This document shows, piece by piece, positions 9,228-18,098 of a stretch of DNA of 64,000 nucleotides (its first letter is position 1; each line of letters starts with the position of its first letter). The notes under the pieces were generated by a model, which was not told the origin of the DNA, made no database searches, and was given only the letters and a program-made list of their open reading frames with translations. The DNA is taken from NCBI GenBank assembly GCA_965224515.1, contig OZ245051.1:1550001-1614000 (forward strand). Reading direction: 5' to 3'. This stretch comes from Sedimenticola_A sp040506425 (lineage in GTDB: Bacteria; Pseudomonadota; Gammaproteobacteria; Chromatiales; Chromatiaceae). A program made the translations under genes and the position numbers.

Positions 9228-10079
9228 TCAGTCCGTTAACGATTGCTTTGAGAAGTAGACAAGGCTGTCAGTAAATGGATCATTGTGCAGTTCCGGTTTG
9301 CCATTTTCATCGATCCTGTATGCGCTGTAGCCAAAGGAAGACATGATTGTAAAAACATCCTTCGGTGTTTTACCGGCATTGTTCAGGGTGTATTCGTTTA
9401 CCTCGACCAGGATGCCTGGCGCACTTTCCGGCTCTTGTGATAGATAGTTGGAGAGACCCTGGAGTACGCTGACCTCATGTCCCTCGACATCTATTTTAAT
9501 CAGGTCGAGTGTATCGATCCCCAACTCCAGGAGCAGGCTGCCTGTTGAAACTGAGTGAACAGTAATCGTTCCCTGGGTTGCAGCATCAGAGGCGTACAGG
9601 GTGCCGTTGCCTGTGTTCTCATCATCCGGCATGTAGAGTTCAACCTCTCCTTCCCGGTCGGATGCAACTTCAGGGCGCAGCTCAACATTATTGAAACCGT
9701 TTCTCTCTATATTCGATTTGAGAATGTTGCGGTTATTCGGGTTGGGTTCGAATGAGACCACTCTTCCGCTGTCGCCAACGCTTTTTGCAAAAAACAGCGT
9801 GTAATAGCCGACATGGGCACCAACATCTATGATGGTGTCCCCCGGCTTTATGCAGGAGCGCATAAAAGCTTTATGTCGTCGTTCGGTCCGATAGACTCCG
9901 TAAAAACAGGTCTGGCGCTGGATTCTGTCGTTCAGGTTGGCAGAAAATGCAATGTTGTCGTCATAGGTGCACCAGACTGGCCCATGGGCAAGGAGCTGCT
10001 CTTTGAAAATCTTATATATTATGGATTTACCATAAGGTATGGGTGACCTTTTGAGGTACCAGATTATCGCTTCGAGCAT
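9228..10079 (-). CDS. FkbM-family methyltransferase
   Basis: 283 residues. The FkbM pattern is clear: GDTIIDVGAHVGYYTLFFAK is the SAM-binding motif I (about residue 80 on), VVSFEPNPNNRNILKSNI follows, and DLIKIDVEGHEVSVLQGL is the characteristic post-I block. FkbM enzymes O-methylate sugars or polyketides. In this LPS block the likely substrate is a sugar hydroxyl of core or O-antigen, which is an inference. It is transcribed with wecB, which starts 10 bases downstream. Confidence 0.9.
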   Translation of the reverse strand: MLEAIIWYLKRSPIPYGKSIIYKIFKEQLLAHGPVWCTYDDNIAFSANLNDRIQRQTCFYGVYRTERRHKAFMRSCIKPGDTIIDVGAHVGYYTLFFAKSVGDSGRVVSFEPNPNNRNILKSNIERNGFNNVELRPEVASDREGEVELYMPDDENTGNGTLYASDAATQGTITVHSVSTGSLLLELGIDTLDLIKIDVEGHEVSVLQGLSNYLSQEPESAPGILVEVNEYTLNNAGKTPKDVFTIMSSFGYSAYRIDENGKPELHNDPFTDSLVYFSKQSLTD

Positions 10080-10145
10080 ATGTTTATTCGCCCCTTGTCC
10101 GGCGTGTCTGTGCAGATCTTGATCTGTTGTGTGCGAAATATTTTA

Positions 10146-11243
10146 CTACAAACAGGCGGTATATATTTCAACTGTCCTGGCCGCGATCTTTTCCCAGCTG
10201 AACTCAGTGGAGGCCTTTTTCCTGGCCTGCGCCCCCATGGAGCGGCGCAGTTCCTGATCCTGGGCAAGGGTGTGCATCTGTCTTCCGAGCTCCTCCGGAT
10301 TGCCCGGGGGCACAATAAAGCCTGTTTTGCCCTCATCTATGAGAACAGGTATGCCGCCGACATTTGTTCCGACCAGGGGAACGCCGCAGGCCATGGATTC
10401 CAGGCCTGTTATGCTGGTCGCTTCCATGAAGGAGGGGAGTACCGATATGTCTGCTGCATTATAGATTTCCGGCATTTGCGGATTAGGTACGTTACCAAGA
10501 AACAGGGCCTTATCATGCATGCCGTTCTCCTTGAGAATGGCAGTTACCCGATCCCTTTCAGGACCATCGCCGGCAAATACGATTTTCACCGGCAGGTCTT
10601 TGAGTGCCGATGTGGCCTCTGCGAAGATCACCACTCCGTTCTTATCCACCAGGCGTCGAGCCAGCAGTACGACGATTTCTTTTTCGCTGACTGACCATTT
10701 TTCCCGCAGCATGGAAGGTCTCGGTTGGAAACGCTCGATATCAACGCCGTTGGGTATGAAGTCCACCGGGCCGGCATAGCCGGTGGTGCGGGTTGCCTCG
10801 CAAAGTTGGTCGCTGGGGGCCAATACATGCTTCACATGTTGTAGACGGGAGGCCATTTTAAGCAACTCCCGTTCGCCCTTCTCGATTCTGCGCAGAAAGC
10901 CGGAGGTGTGGTTGGTGAAAACCACCGGAGTATTGAGTCCGCGTGTGGCCTCAAGCGGGCGAAGTCCGTGGACATGGAGGATATCCAGAGGGGTAGCTTT
11001 CAGAAACTTTCTGAGCCAGCGGCCGAGCAGCCAGGAGTATATAGGCTTTCCCTTGGGTATCGCCGGGCGATGAACTTGCATGCCCTCCCAGGTGGCATGT
11101 TTCTGGCGCATCTCCCCAAGGGGGAGCGTAATGACATGCACTTCATGCCCGGCAAGGGCCAGGGCCTTGCCCAGTTCTACCACATGGGCGGCTACACCAC
11201 CCACGTTAGGGGCGAAATCTGCACTGATCAATCCAATACGCAT
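10146..11243 (-). CDS. Glycosyltransferase family 4
   Basis: 365 residues. The N-terminal FAPNVGGVAAHVVELGKAL and the central HVHGLRPLEATRGL are typical of GT4. The donor-binding domain shows FAGDGPERDRVTAIL, LGNVPNPQMPEIYNAADI and the EX7E-type SFMEATSITGLESMACGVP. This is a retaining GT-B enzyme with unknown donor. It lies between the lpxL-type acyltransferase and an FkbM methyltransferase in a - strand block that builds and exports lipid A-core. Confidence 0.92.
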   Translation of the reverse strand: MRIGLISADFAPNVGGVAAHVVELGKALALAGHEVHVITLPLGEMRQKHATWEGMQVHRPAIPKGKPIYSWLLGRWLRKFLKATPLDILHVHGLRPLEATRGLNTPVVFTNHTSGFLRRIEKGERELLKMASRLQHVKHVLAPSDQLCEATRTTGYAGPVDFIPNGVDIERFQPRPSMLREKWSVSEKEIVVLLARRLVDKNGVVIFAEATSALKDLPVKIVFAGDGPERDRVTAILKENGMHDKALFLGNVPNPQMPEIYNAADISVLPSFMEATSITGLESMACGVPLVGTNVGGIPVLIDEGKTGFIVPPGNPEELGRQMHTLAQDQELRRSMGAQARKKASTEFSWEKIAARTVEIYTACL

Positions 11244-11293
11244 GTCACTACTTGCTCATATTCATGGGACCTCTCCGCCAGGAGTGCGAGGGG

Positions 11294-12214
11294 TCAAGTA
11301 TATATATCCGGTTCGCCCTGGGGCCTGGTCTTGAACCGCCGATGTATCCACAGGTATTGCTCCGGGGCCTTCATGATCGCTTCCTCTAGAATGGCGTTGA
11401 GGCGGCGGGTGTCGTGCTCGATGCTCTTTCCCGGAAATGATTCCAGAGCAGGAAAGATTTCGATTCTGTACCTGCCGCTGGCCTGTCTGTAGGGGAAGAA
11501 GGGTACCACCAGAGCATCTCCCATGCCTGCAAAACGTGAGGTGCTGGTTATGGTTGCAGCCGGGACACCGAAAAAGGGGGTGAAAACACTGTGCTTCAGG
11601 CCGTAATTCTGATCGAAGCCGTACCACACGGCCTTGCCTGCCTTTAGTGTCCGGGTCATGGTTCGGACGTCACTGCGCGCAAACACCGGAGACATGTGCT
11701 TTTCCCTCGCTTGCTTGACCTGCTTGTCCATCACCGGGTTCTTCAATGGTCGATACATGGCTGCAATACCGAATTTCAACCCCATCATGTGTGCCGCCAA
11801 TTCCATTGATGTAAGGTGGCCTGTCAGCAGAATGACTCCCTTGCCGCTCTGCAGGGCCGCCACGAGATGCTCCTCTCCTTCGAAATCCACAAGCCCGAGG
11901 ATACGGCGATCACTGCCCCACCAGCTCATGGCTCCCTCGATGAGAGTCATTCCCAGTGCCTGAAAATTGCGTTTGAGCAGTTCTTCTCTATCTGTATCCG
12001 AGAGCTTGGGCAGGCAGAGTTCAAGATTTCGATTGGCGATGTGAACTCTTCGCTTCTGTGCCAGGCGAAGTATTTTTCCTATGGCACTGCCGATGGCCAG
12101 TTGAAGAGTGTATGGCAGGATATGGATCACCCTCAACAGGGCAAGTCCTATCCATGTGGGCCAGAACCGCAGGGCCAGGAGATTGGGTTTTTCGCCGGGG
12201 CTAAGGGTATTCAC
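11294..12214 (-). CDS. lpxL: Lipid A biosynthesis lauroyl/myristoyl acyltransferase (LpxL/LpxM/HtrB family)
   Basis: 306 residues. The HX4E acyltransferase motif is seen as LTGHLTSMELAAH at about residue 131, followed by MYRPLKNPVMD and, later, WYGFDQNYGLKHSVFTPFFG, which contains the substrate-binding region of this family. An N-terminal hydrophobic helix anchors it to the inner membrane. It adds a secondary acyl chain to Kdo2-lipid IVA. Whether it acts as LpxL or LpxM cannot be told from sequence. It is 23 bases downstream of msbA, which exports the product. Confidence 0.92.
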   Translation of the reverse strand: MNTLSPGEKPNLLALRFWPTWIGLALLRVIHILPYTLQLAIGSAIGKILRLAQKRRVHIANRNLELCLPKLSDTDREELLKRNFQALGMTLIEGAMSWWGSDRRILGLVDFEGEEHLVAALQSGKGVILLTGHLTSMELAAHMMGLKFGIAAMYRPLKNPVMDKQVKQAREKHMSPVFARSDVRTMTRTLKAGKAVWYGFDQNYGLKHSVFTPFFGVPAATITSTSRFAGMGDALVVPFFPYRQASGRYRIEIFPALESFPGKSIEHDTRRLNAILEEAIMKAPEQYLWIHRRFKTRPQGEPDIYT

Positions 12215-12237
12215 GGTTACAGGGGCCAGAGCTCAGC

Positions 12238-13959
12238 TTACTCAGCAAACTGTATCTGGTAGAGCTTGTGATAAAGGCCGCCTTGTTCCAGCAGTTCACT
12301 GTGTGAGCCGGTTTCGATAATTTTTCCCTTATCGAGAACGACGATTCTGTCAGCGTGCTCGATTGTGGATAGACGGTGGGCAATGATGATGGTGGTTCGC
12401 CCTCTTCTCAGTCGATCCATGGCTTCCTGGATCAGTTGCTCAGACTCGGTATCCAGGGCGGATGTCGCCTCGTCCAGGATAAGTACCGGCGCATCCTTGA
12501 GCAGGGCGCGGGCGATAGCGATTCTCTGGCGCTGTCCACCTGAGAGACGCACCCCGTTATCCCCTATCTGGGTATCCAGGCCCTCTGGCATCTGTTCGAT
12601 GAACTGCAGGGCGTTGGCTGCGCGGGCTGCCTCCCTGATATCAGAATCGTCTGCTCCTGCTGAGGCCCCGTAGGCAATATTTGCCCTGATGCTGTCGTTG
12701 AACAGGACCACGTCCTGGGAGACCAGGGAAATCCGGGAACGGAGCTCTTTCAGCGGTAACTCTATAGTGTCGACACCATCGAGGAATATTCCCCCCCTCA
12801 CAGGAGTGTAGAACCTGGGCAAGAGGCTGGTGAGAGAGGTTTTTCCGCTGCCCGAGGGGCCGACCAGTGCAATGCTTTCCCCTGGGTTGATGGTCAGCGA
12901 GATGTCACGAAGAACCAATTCCTCATGATCAGGGTATGAGAAGTCGATACTTGAAAGTTCCAGTCGACCGGTTACCTGTTCGGGCAGTTTGCTTCTCCCT
13001 GTATCCACTTCGGGCTTTTGGTCCAGAAGGGTGAAGACAGTGTCGGCTGCAGCAAGCCCCTTCTGCAGGTCGGCATTGACCCCGGTGAGACGCTTTAGAG
13101 GGGAGAGCGTAAGGGCGATGGCTGTGAAGAAAGACATGAACTCGCCGGGAGTGAAGTCTATTTTTGCGGCAAGGTAGGCCATCAGAGCCAGTCCGGAAAC
13201 AGCAAGTATTTGAATTATCTGGACATTGGCGGTTCCGACCATGATGTTCTTGACCCGGTGCTGGCGCACCTTTTTGGAGGCCGAGTGAAACCGTTGCCTC
13301 TCATACTCCTCGCCGCCAAAGAGCTTCACGATCCGGTTTCCCTTGATCGCTTCTTCAAGAATGTGTGTCATCTCCCCCATGGATTGTTGGAGTGTGAGGT
13401 TAATGTGTCGGAGACGTGTGCTGATCAGTTTTACCAGTATAACCACTACCGGCACCAGCAGCAGGGCGATGATTGCCAGTTTCCAACTCAGATAGATGGC
13501 CCAACCCAGCAACCCGGCGATAGCAAGGGTGTCCCTGACCAGGATAATCAGCCCTCTCGTGGCTGCGGCGGTGAGTTGTTCGACGTCAAAAGTGATCTTT
13601 GACAGGGTGATGCCAGCGCTGTTGTTGTCGTAATAGCTGCTGGGCAGAGTAGTCAGCCTCTCGATCATTTCGCTTCTAAGGTCAAAAACGACATGGCTGG
13701 CGACGCTTTCCATGGCGGTGGCGCTGATAAATCCCGCGATTCCCCTGACCATAAACAGCCCGATGAGCAACAGTGGCATGAGAACGATCATGGTCGGATC
13801 TTTTGCCACAAAACTACCGTCCAGCAGTGGTTTCATAAGGGCAGCGGCAGCCGGTTCAGTGGCTGCGAGCACCACTGTCGCGAAAATGGAGGCTGCGAAT
13901 ACACCCTTGTGAGGCTTTACATATTCGAGTAGTCGGCGGTATTGGTCGTACGAGCTCAT
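12238..13959 (-). CDS. msbA: Lipid A export ABC transporter, permease/ATP-binding protein MsbA
   Basis: 573 residues, a half-size type IV exporter. Six transmembrane helices fill the first 320 residues. The ATPase domain has Walker A VGPSGSGKTS (about residue 366), signature LSGGQRQRIAIARAL (about 471), Walker B VLILDEATSALD and the H-loop IIAHRLST. MsbA flips lipid A-core from the inner to the outer leaflet of the cytoplasmic membrane. It heads the - strand block that continues with the lipid A acyltransferase, consistent with that role. Confidence 0.96.
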   Translation of the reverse strand: MSSYDQYRRLLEYVKPHKGVFAASIFATVVLAATEPAAAALMKPLLDGSFVAKDPTMIVLMPLLLIGLFMVRGIAGFISATAMESVASHVVFDLRSEMIERLTTLPSSYYDNNSAGITLSKITFDVEQLTAAATRGLIILVRDTLAIAGLLGWAIYLSWKLAIIALLLVPVVVILVKLISTRLRHINLTLQQSMGEMTHILEEAIKGNRIVKLFGGEEYERQRFHSASKKVRQHRVKNIMVGTANVQIIQILAVSGLALMAYLAAKIDFTPGEFMSFFTAIALTLSPLKRLTGVNADLQKGLAAADTVFTLLDQKPEVDTGRSKLPEQVTGRLELSSIDFSYPDHEELVLRDISLTINPGESIALVGPSGSGKTSLTSLLPRFYTPVRGGIFLDGVDTIELPLKELRSRISLVSQDVVLFNDSIRANIAYGASAGADDSDIREAARAANALQFIEQMPEGLDTQIGDNGVRLSGGQRQRIAIARALLKDAPVLILDEATSALDTESEQLIQEAMDRLRRGRTTIIIAHRLSTIEHADRIVVLDKGKIIETGSHSELLEQGGLYHKLYQIQFAE

Positions 13960-14192
13960 ATATTGGCTAGGAGGCTGGGGTGCTCAAAGAAATTCTATAT
14001 ATTAGAGGTGTATCGTACTAAGACCATGTGGGGATGCCAAGCTGGTATCAGGCCTGGGGTTGCCATCAATGTGCCTATAGGTGTCGTTTATGTCTTTGTG
14101 CGGAATGTAGTTGAGTTAAAGGAATAAAATAGCCGGATGTTGGAAAAGTACTCCGTTTATTAGCTATCACTGGTAGAATTCCGGTAGAAACA

Positions 14193-14220
14193 GGCTTGCT
14201 CAGCCCTCCTGAGTAAAGCC
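14193..14220 (+). promoter_or_regulatory. Hairpin in the wecC leader
   Basis: The arms GGCTT (14193-14197) and AAGCC (14216-14220) enclose a second paired set, CTCAG and CTGAG, with small bulges. It ends 35 bases before the wecC start codon. It is not followed by a T run, so it is not a classical terminator. It may be a leader structure or an operator; function is unknown. Confidence 0.35.
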
Positions 14221-14255
14221 GGTCTCATTAATTTATCGATCAGGCAAGTTCATTT

Positions 14256-15641
14256 ATGAAAAAAGTAGCAGTTATAGGGCTCGGCTATGTGGGATTGCCT
14301 CTTGCCGCTTTGTGCGCAAAGAAAGGTCTTGAGGTTGTTGGCCTTGAGGCTAACCGGACTGTTGTTGACATACTCTTGTCCGGCGAGAGTCACATCAAGG
14401 ATGAAGCCGTCGAACGCCTTTTGTCTGAAGCCCATGATAGTGGGAACTTCAGGCCGACTGCCATTGCAGAGGATATTTCTGATTGTGATATCTACCTCAT
14501 CTGCGTACCCACGCCAATTGATGGCGACCGCGACCCCGATCTTCAGCCCCTCATAGGTGCGTTGGAAGTTATTGCCCCTTATATCAAACAGGGCGACCTG
14601 GTCGTGGTTGAGTCCACGGTTTTTCCCGGTACCTGTGAGCAGGTTGTGCTGCCTGTTTTAGAAAAGAGCACGGGGCTCAAGGCAGGTGAAGAATTTGATT
14701 TGGCACACTGTCCTGAAAGGGTGAATCCTGGTGATCAGTTCTGGACTACAGAAAATATCCCGCGTGTTGTCGGTGCTACAACCCCGGAAGGTGCCCGGCA
14801 TGCGGCAGAGTTCTACGCATCGATTTTGGGGGGCGATATATATGATGTGCGCGAAATCCGAAAAAGCCTCAGACCGAAATTTTCGCTGACCGAGGATGGT
14901 TATACGACCAAACAGACACCCCTGGGAAGTGTGACAATGATGCGCTCCATCCGTGATGCAGAGGCGGTCAAGGCGATGGAAAATACTGTTCGCGATGTGA
15001 ATATCGCCTTCGTTAATGAATTGGCGAAGATCAGTGATGTGCTTGACCTGGATGTGGTGGATATTATCGATGGTATGTCGACCAAGCCCTTTGGGAAGGG
15101 GCCGTTTTTTCCAGGGGTTGGTGTGGGGGGGCACTGCATCGCCGTGGATCCTGAGTGGTTGAAAGCGGCTTCGAAAAAGGCCGGGTATATGCCTGAAATT
15201 ATTCAGCTATCAAGACTGACCAACAACGGAATGCCCGGGTACACGGTGTCACTGCTGCAGGATGCCCTGAATGAGCGGGGATATCCGGTGAAAGGCACCC
15301 TCATTGCTCTACTCGGTGTGGCCTATAAGCGGGATGTCGACGATCCTCGCGAATCACCGTTCTACGAAGTCCGGCAGCTGCTGGAAAAGAAAGGCGCCTC
15401 GCTGGCAGTGTATGACAGCTGGGTGAAAAAAGAGAATAGCGTGAATTCGCTTGAGGAGGCGCTTGAGGGGGCCAAGGCTGTCGTCATCATCACGGATCAC
15501 AGCGACGTGACCTCGACCCTGAAAGGGATGGATCTGTCAAAGTGCGGTGTCGAGGTGGTCATTGACGGAAGGAACTGCCTGGATGGAGTGGAAATAAAGG
15601 AGCAGGGTGTCCTCTACCGGGGCATTGGCAGGCGCGCATAG
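14256..15641 (+). CDS. wecC: Nucleotide-sugar dehydrogenase, UDP-N-acetyl-D-mannosaminuronate dehydrogenase type
   Basis: 461 residues of the UDP-glucose/GDP-mannose dehydrogenase superfamily. VIGLGYVGLPLAALCAKKG binds NAD, VESTVFPGTCEQV and HCPERVNPGD are WecC-like, and GVGVGGHCIAVDP (about residue 290) contains the catalytic cysteine. It oxidises UDP-ManNAc (from the WecB at 8094) or a related UDP-HexNAc to the uronic acid in two NAD steps. It is about 40 residues longer than E. coli WecC because of a segment around residues 200-235 (EIRKS to TMMRSIRD). TviB-like activity on UDP-GlcNAc is the alternative. Confidence 0.88.
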   Translation: MKKVAVIGLGYVGLPLAALCAKKGLEVVGLEANRTVVDILLSGESHIKDEAVERLLSEAHDSGNFRPTAIAEDISDCDIYLICVPTPIDGDRDPDLQPLIGALEVIAPYIKQGDLVVVESTVFPGTCEQVVLPVLEKSTGLKAGEEFDLAHCPERVNPGDQFWTTENIPRVVGATTPEGARHAAEFYASILGGDIYDVREIRKSLRPKFSLTEDGYTTKQTPLGSVTMMRSIRDAEAVKAMENTVRDVNIAFVNELAKISDVLDLDVVDIIDGMSTKPFGKGPFFPGVGVGGHCIAVDPEWLKAASKKAGYMPEIIQLSRLTNNGMPGYTVSLLQDALNERGYPVKGTLIALLGVAYKRDVDDPRESPFYEVRQLLEKKGASLAVYDSWVKKENSVNSLEEALEGAKAVVIITDHSDVTSTLKGMDLSKCGVEVVIDGRNCLDGVEIKEQGVLYRGIGRRA

Positions 15642-16048
15642 ACCCAACTCCTCATCTCTGTGTGCAGGATGTAATAATTGCAACGGCATCATTTTTCAAT
15701 TACAAAAATGCGATTGGGAGAATCTCAGTCTCTCTAAATAGATGGTTGTTCATTATCCTCGATCCCAATCTGGTTATGTTTGTGAATAATCCTTGAGATC
15801 GTTGGCCCCGTCCCTTTCTGGGGGATAGAATTGTGTGGGCGGTACGTTTTCACATTTCAATATTGCGTGGAGAGTCCCGCGTTGCTTCGGTTTTCCATCA
15901 ATGTTCTTAGTGATGAATGTATCATTTTGATACATTGTCGCCTTTTTATTATGTTGCAGGCGGTGTGCAATCGCTTTACCATTTATTTGTATCTCACGTG
16001 CCCTTAAATGTGAGAATTCTGGGTAAGCACAGGAGTAGGGTGTTCATC
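15642..16048. other. Intergenic region upstream of rfaH
   Basis: This 407-base stretch separates wecC from rfaH and holds no convincing gene. An open frame in phase with rfaH reaches back to 15917, but its translation is not family-like. The clear structure is a palindrome at 15916-15936, described separately. A long independent control region fits rfaH having its own promoter. Confidence 0.5.
15916..15936. promoter_or_regulatory. Perfect palindrome, candidate operator of rfaH
   Basis: Two 9-base arms, AATGTATCA (15916-15924) and TGATACATT (15928-15936), flank a three-base TTT centre. It ends about 113 bases before the rfaH ATG. The size and symmetry fit a dimeric helix-turn-helix regulator, whose identity I cannot assign. 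The centre is too short and the flanks too T-poor for a terminator. Confidence 0.45.
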
Positions 16049-16552
16049 ATGGATCGATCGAGAGGTTGGCTGTTGGCAATGACCAAGCCAAAAATGGAAG
16101 CGCATGCGAGAGATCACCTCTTGCGTCAGGAGTTCGAGGTCTACCTGCCTGTCTGGGTTGATCTGAAAAAGCAGCGCGGGGTCTGGCAGCGGATGGAGGT
16201 GCCAATGTTTCCCCGTTACCTATTTGTCCGGCCAACCAGTTCTGAGCAGTCCATTGCACCTATACGGTCTACCCACGGTGTCAGTCAGTTGGTGCGTTTT
16301 GGAACTGAGCCTGCCATGGCCAGCCAGGAGTTGATCGCAGAAATTCGGGGGTTGGAGACTGCGAGGTTGGGGGTTGGGCAATCGCTAACTCCTTTCAAGA
16401 AGGGGCAGCGAGTTAAAGTCACCCGGGGGCCTTTTTACGGTGTCTCTGCCGAGGTTTTGTCCTGTGATCAAGAGCGGGTCATCCTTTTATTGCAGATTCT
16501 CGGCAAGGCTCAACGCCTCGCGTTTGATAGCAGTCTATGCCGGGCGGATTGA
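16049..16552 (+). CDS. rfaH: Transcription antitermination factor RfaH (NusG paralogue)
   Basis: About 167 residues. The N-terminus WLLAMTKPKMEAHARDHLL and EVYLPVWVDLKKQRGVW match the NusG N-terminal domain as modified in RfaH, and MFPRYLFVRP is the conserved MFPGYLFV-like core. The C-terminal KOW region reads KGQRVKVTRGPFYGVSAEV. RfaH is recruited by the ops element during transcription and suppresses pausing and Rho termination in long surface-polysaccharide operons. AGGAG at 16031 could serve either the ATG at 16049 or a GTG at 16040. An exact ops site lies at 18099, ahead of the polysaccharide operon, which strongly supports the call. Confidence 0.92.
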   Translation: MDRSRGWLLAMTKPKMEAHARDHLLRQEFEVYLPVWVDLKKQRGVWQRMEVPMFPRYLFVRPTSSEQSIAPIRSTHGVSQLVRFGTEPAMASQELIAEIRGLETARLGVGQSLTPFKKGQRVKVTRGPFYGVSAEVLSCDQERVILLLQILGKAQRLAFDSSLCRAD

Positions 16553-16875
16553 TCTCACTCTCTCCGGAAATTATCTGTATTGACTCGCTCTTTGTGGTTC
16601 TCTCTTGAGTGCCGTGTAACAAGATGCAGTGCGGTTTCGCGGCCGGAGTGAAACCGGCCTCTGTGTCTTGCTCTTCTTCTCGGGAGGAGGATTCAATCCT
16701 CGAGGATGGTGGTAGTTTGCATTGGCAAGTCGTTGCCTGTTGCGGAATCCTCTGCTACGAACCTTGATAAGTCTTTCTCTCTCATGGGGGGCTACGGGAA
16801 TCTCCCCACGCGATTTGGGGAAGAATTTAAGCAACAACTGGACATGTACTAAGTAAACAAAAGGGGAAGTTGAGA
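16553..16875. other. Intergenic region between rfaH and wzz
   Basis: 323 bases with no supported gene. It holds an inverted repeat CGGTTTC (16632-16638) / GAAACCG (16650-16656) and a compact palindrome GAGGATT-C-AATCCTC (16687-16701). Either could be a regulator site or a weak RNA hairpin; neither is followed by a T run. AAGGGGA at 16861-16867 is the ribosome site of wzz. Confidence 0.4.
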
Positions 16876-17733
16876 ATGGCGTCAGAGCATAAGCAGGTGC
16901 AGGAAAACCAACACATGATTTATGTTCAGCACCCAGCGTCTCAACAGAATGGAGATGAGAGTGAGCTGCTGGATATCGTCAGGGCACTGTGGGAGGGCCG
17001 GTGGAAAATTTCCCTTTCTATTGTGGCAGCAGTGATGCTGGCTTTGGCTTATTTGTTTACGGTGCCGAAGAGTTACCAGACTAAGTTGAGTTATGTGATT
17101 GCTGGACAATCAGAGCTTGCTGCGTTAATTGGGCGCGAGGGACAATCAGAACTTGCTGCGCTAATCGGGCGCCAGGGGTTATCAGGGTCTTCAGAAAAAT
17201 CTGATTTAGCCGATTTGACTGGGTTATTACTCACGAGCAAAGATTTCCAGCGTTCAATAATGGATGAAGCTCAGCCTCTAAAGGTGGTTCAGCCAAAGAG
17301 GAAATCGAAAGTTTATACAGTTGTTATATCGTCTGGAGTCTATGATGAAGATATGGGGAGTAAGCTCCAGAATTTTGTAGAAGCATCTGGAGTGGAGGCG
17401 GCTAATCGCTATGGGGCCGGAAAATTAGCGGATTTAATCTTACGGATTGGAGCTTTGCGCGGTGAATTAGAGCAGCCGTGGGTGATGGGTATGGAAGAGC
17501 AGGCCAAGGGGGAGTTGCAGAAGCAATTGGTGTTGCTCTTGGCAGAGAAAAAGGTGCTGGAATCAATAGCTGGTAAAGTCTCAGCAATACGTCTGTTGGG
17601 CGATGTATCCAATCCAGCGCAGCCGGTATCTCAGAGAGGGGGCTTAAAAGTTGTTCTGTCGATACTGTTGGGTGGTTTAGTTGGCATAGTTTGGGTTTTT
17701 TTGGCGCGTCTCATTCGCAGGCTATCAAGATAA
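16876..17733 (+). CDS. wzz: Polysaccharide chain-length regulator (Wzz family)
   Basis: 285 residues with the Wzz layout: a cytoplasmic N-terminal stretch, transmembrane helix 1 (ISLSIVAAVMLALAYLFTV, about residues 38-56), a periplasmic alpha/beta domain, and transmembrane helix 2 (VVLSILLGGLVGIVWVFL) near the C-terminus. Wzz sets the modal length of Wzy-made polymers. The ATG at 16876 is preceded by AAGGGGA. Just after the first helix a 12-residue unit (GQSELAALIGR plus E or Q) is present twice in tandem. It is shorter than E. coli WzzB (about 325) but within the family range. Confidence 0.85.
   Translation: MASEHKQVQENQHMIYVQHPASQQNGDESELLDIVRALWEGRWKISLSIVAAVMLALAYLFTVPKSYQTKLSYVIAGQSELAALIGREGQSELAALIGRQGLSGSSEKSDLADLTGLLLTSKDFQRSIMDEAQPLKVVQPKRKSKVYTVVISSGVYDEDMGSKLQNFVEASGVEAANRYGAGKLADLILRIGALRGELEQPWVMGMEEQAKGELQKQLVLLLAEKKVLESIAGKVSAIRLLGDVSNPAQPVSQRGGLKVVLSILLGGLVGIVWVFLARLIRRLSR
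17104..17175 (+). repeat. Tandem 36-base duplication inside wzz
   Basis: Two adjacent 36-base units, 17104-17139 and 17140-17175, encode GQSELAALIGRE and GQSELAALIGRQ. They differ at a handful of bases, and the only amino-acid change is the last codon (GAG to CAG). The insertion lies in the periplasmic base domain just after transmembrane helix 1. Confidence 0.9.
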
Positions 17734-17980
17734 ACAGTAGCCTGTAAGGGTTATCCTTCCCGAAAAAAGTGGTGCCATTACAACTTGGGGATTGCTTAGC
17801 CTAGCTTTTACTAACAGTATCGCGACAGATCAACAAGTCGTCGTCACTCCAACGGCGAGTCACTGCATGGATGCTGGAGGTAGAGCAACACAGGAAGCCA
17901 AAGCCGATTCCGGAATTCATAATGGAGTGTGAGCCGCCATCCATTTGGAAAAACACGACCCTCCCGATCGCTTCTTTGGG

Positions 17981-18010
17981 TTGAAAAGTGATGCCCTGCC
18001 ATATTATCAT
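17981..18010 (+). promoter_or_regulatory. Predicted sigma-70 promoter of the polysaccharide operon
   Basis: TTGAAA (17981-17986) and TATCAT (18005-18010) each match five of six consensus bases, with an 18-base spacer. An alternative -10, TATTAT at 18002, would leave only 15 bases. Transcription would start near 18017, about 80 bases before the ops element. That order of promoter, then ops, then first gene is the known arrangement of RfaH-controlled operons. Confidence 0.45.
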
Positions 18011-18016
18011 CCACTG

Positions 18017-18035
18017 GCTTTCTCGCTGAGAAAGC
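18017..18035 (+). promoter_or_regulatory. Perfect 8-base-pair hairpin at the predicted transcript start
   Basis: GCTTTCTC (18017-18024) and GAGAAAGC (18028-18035) form a stem with a GCT loop. It falls at the predicted 5' end of the operon transcript, upstream of ops. It could stabilise the RNA or be a protein site; no T run follows. Confidence 0.45.
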
Positions 18036-18098
18036 TGAAACACGTATTTTTATCAAAAATAACAAAATCTTATAGGATTTGCAGGCGCTGCAAGTCAT

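Noticed and set aside
15917..16048. 44-codon N-terminal extension of rfaH
   Set aside because: The extension is not NusG-like and contains the palindrome; AGGAG at 16031 supports a start at 16040 or 16049.
16723..16736. Sigma-54-like promoter TGGCAAGTCGTTGC upstream of wzz
   Set aside because: The GG and GC elements are one base too close; sigma-54 is strict about this spacing.
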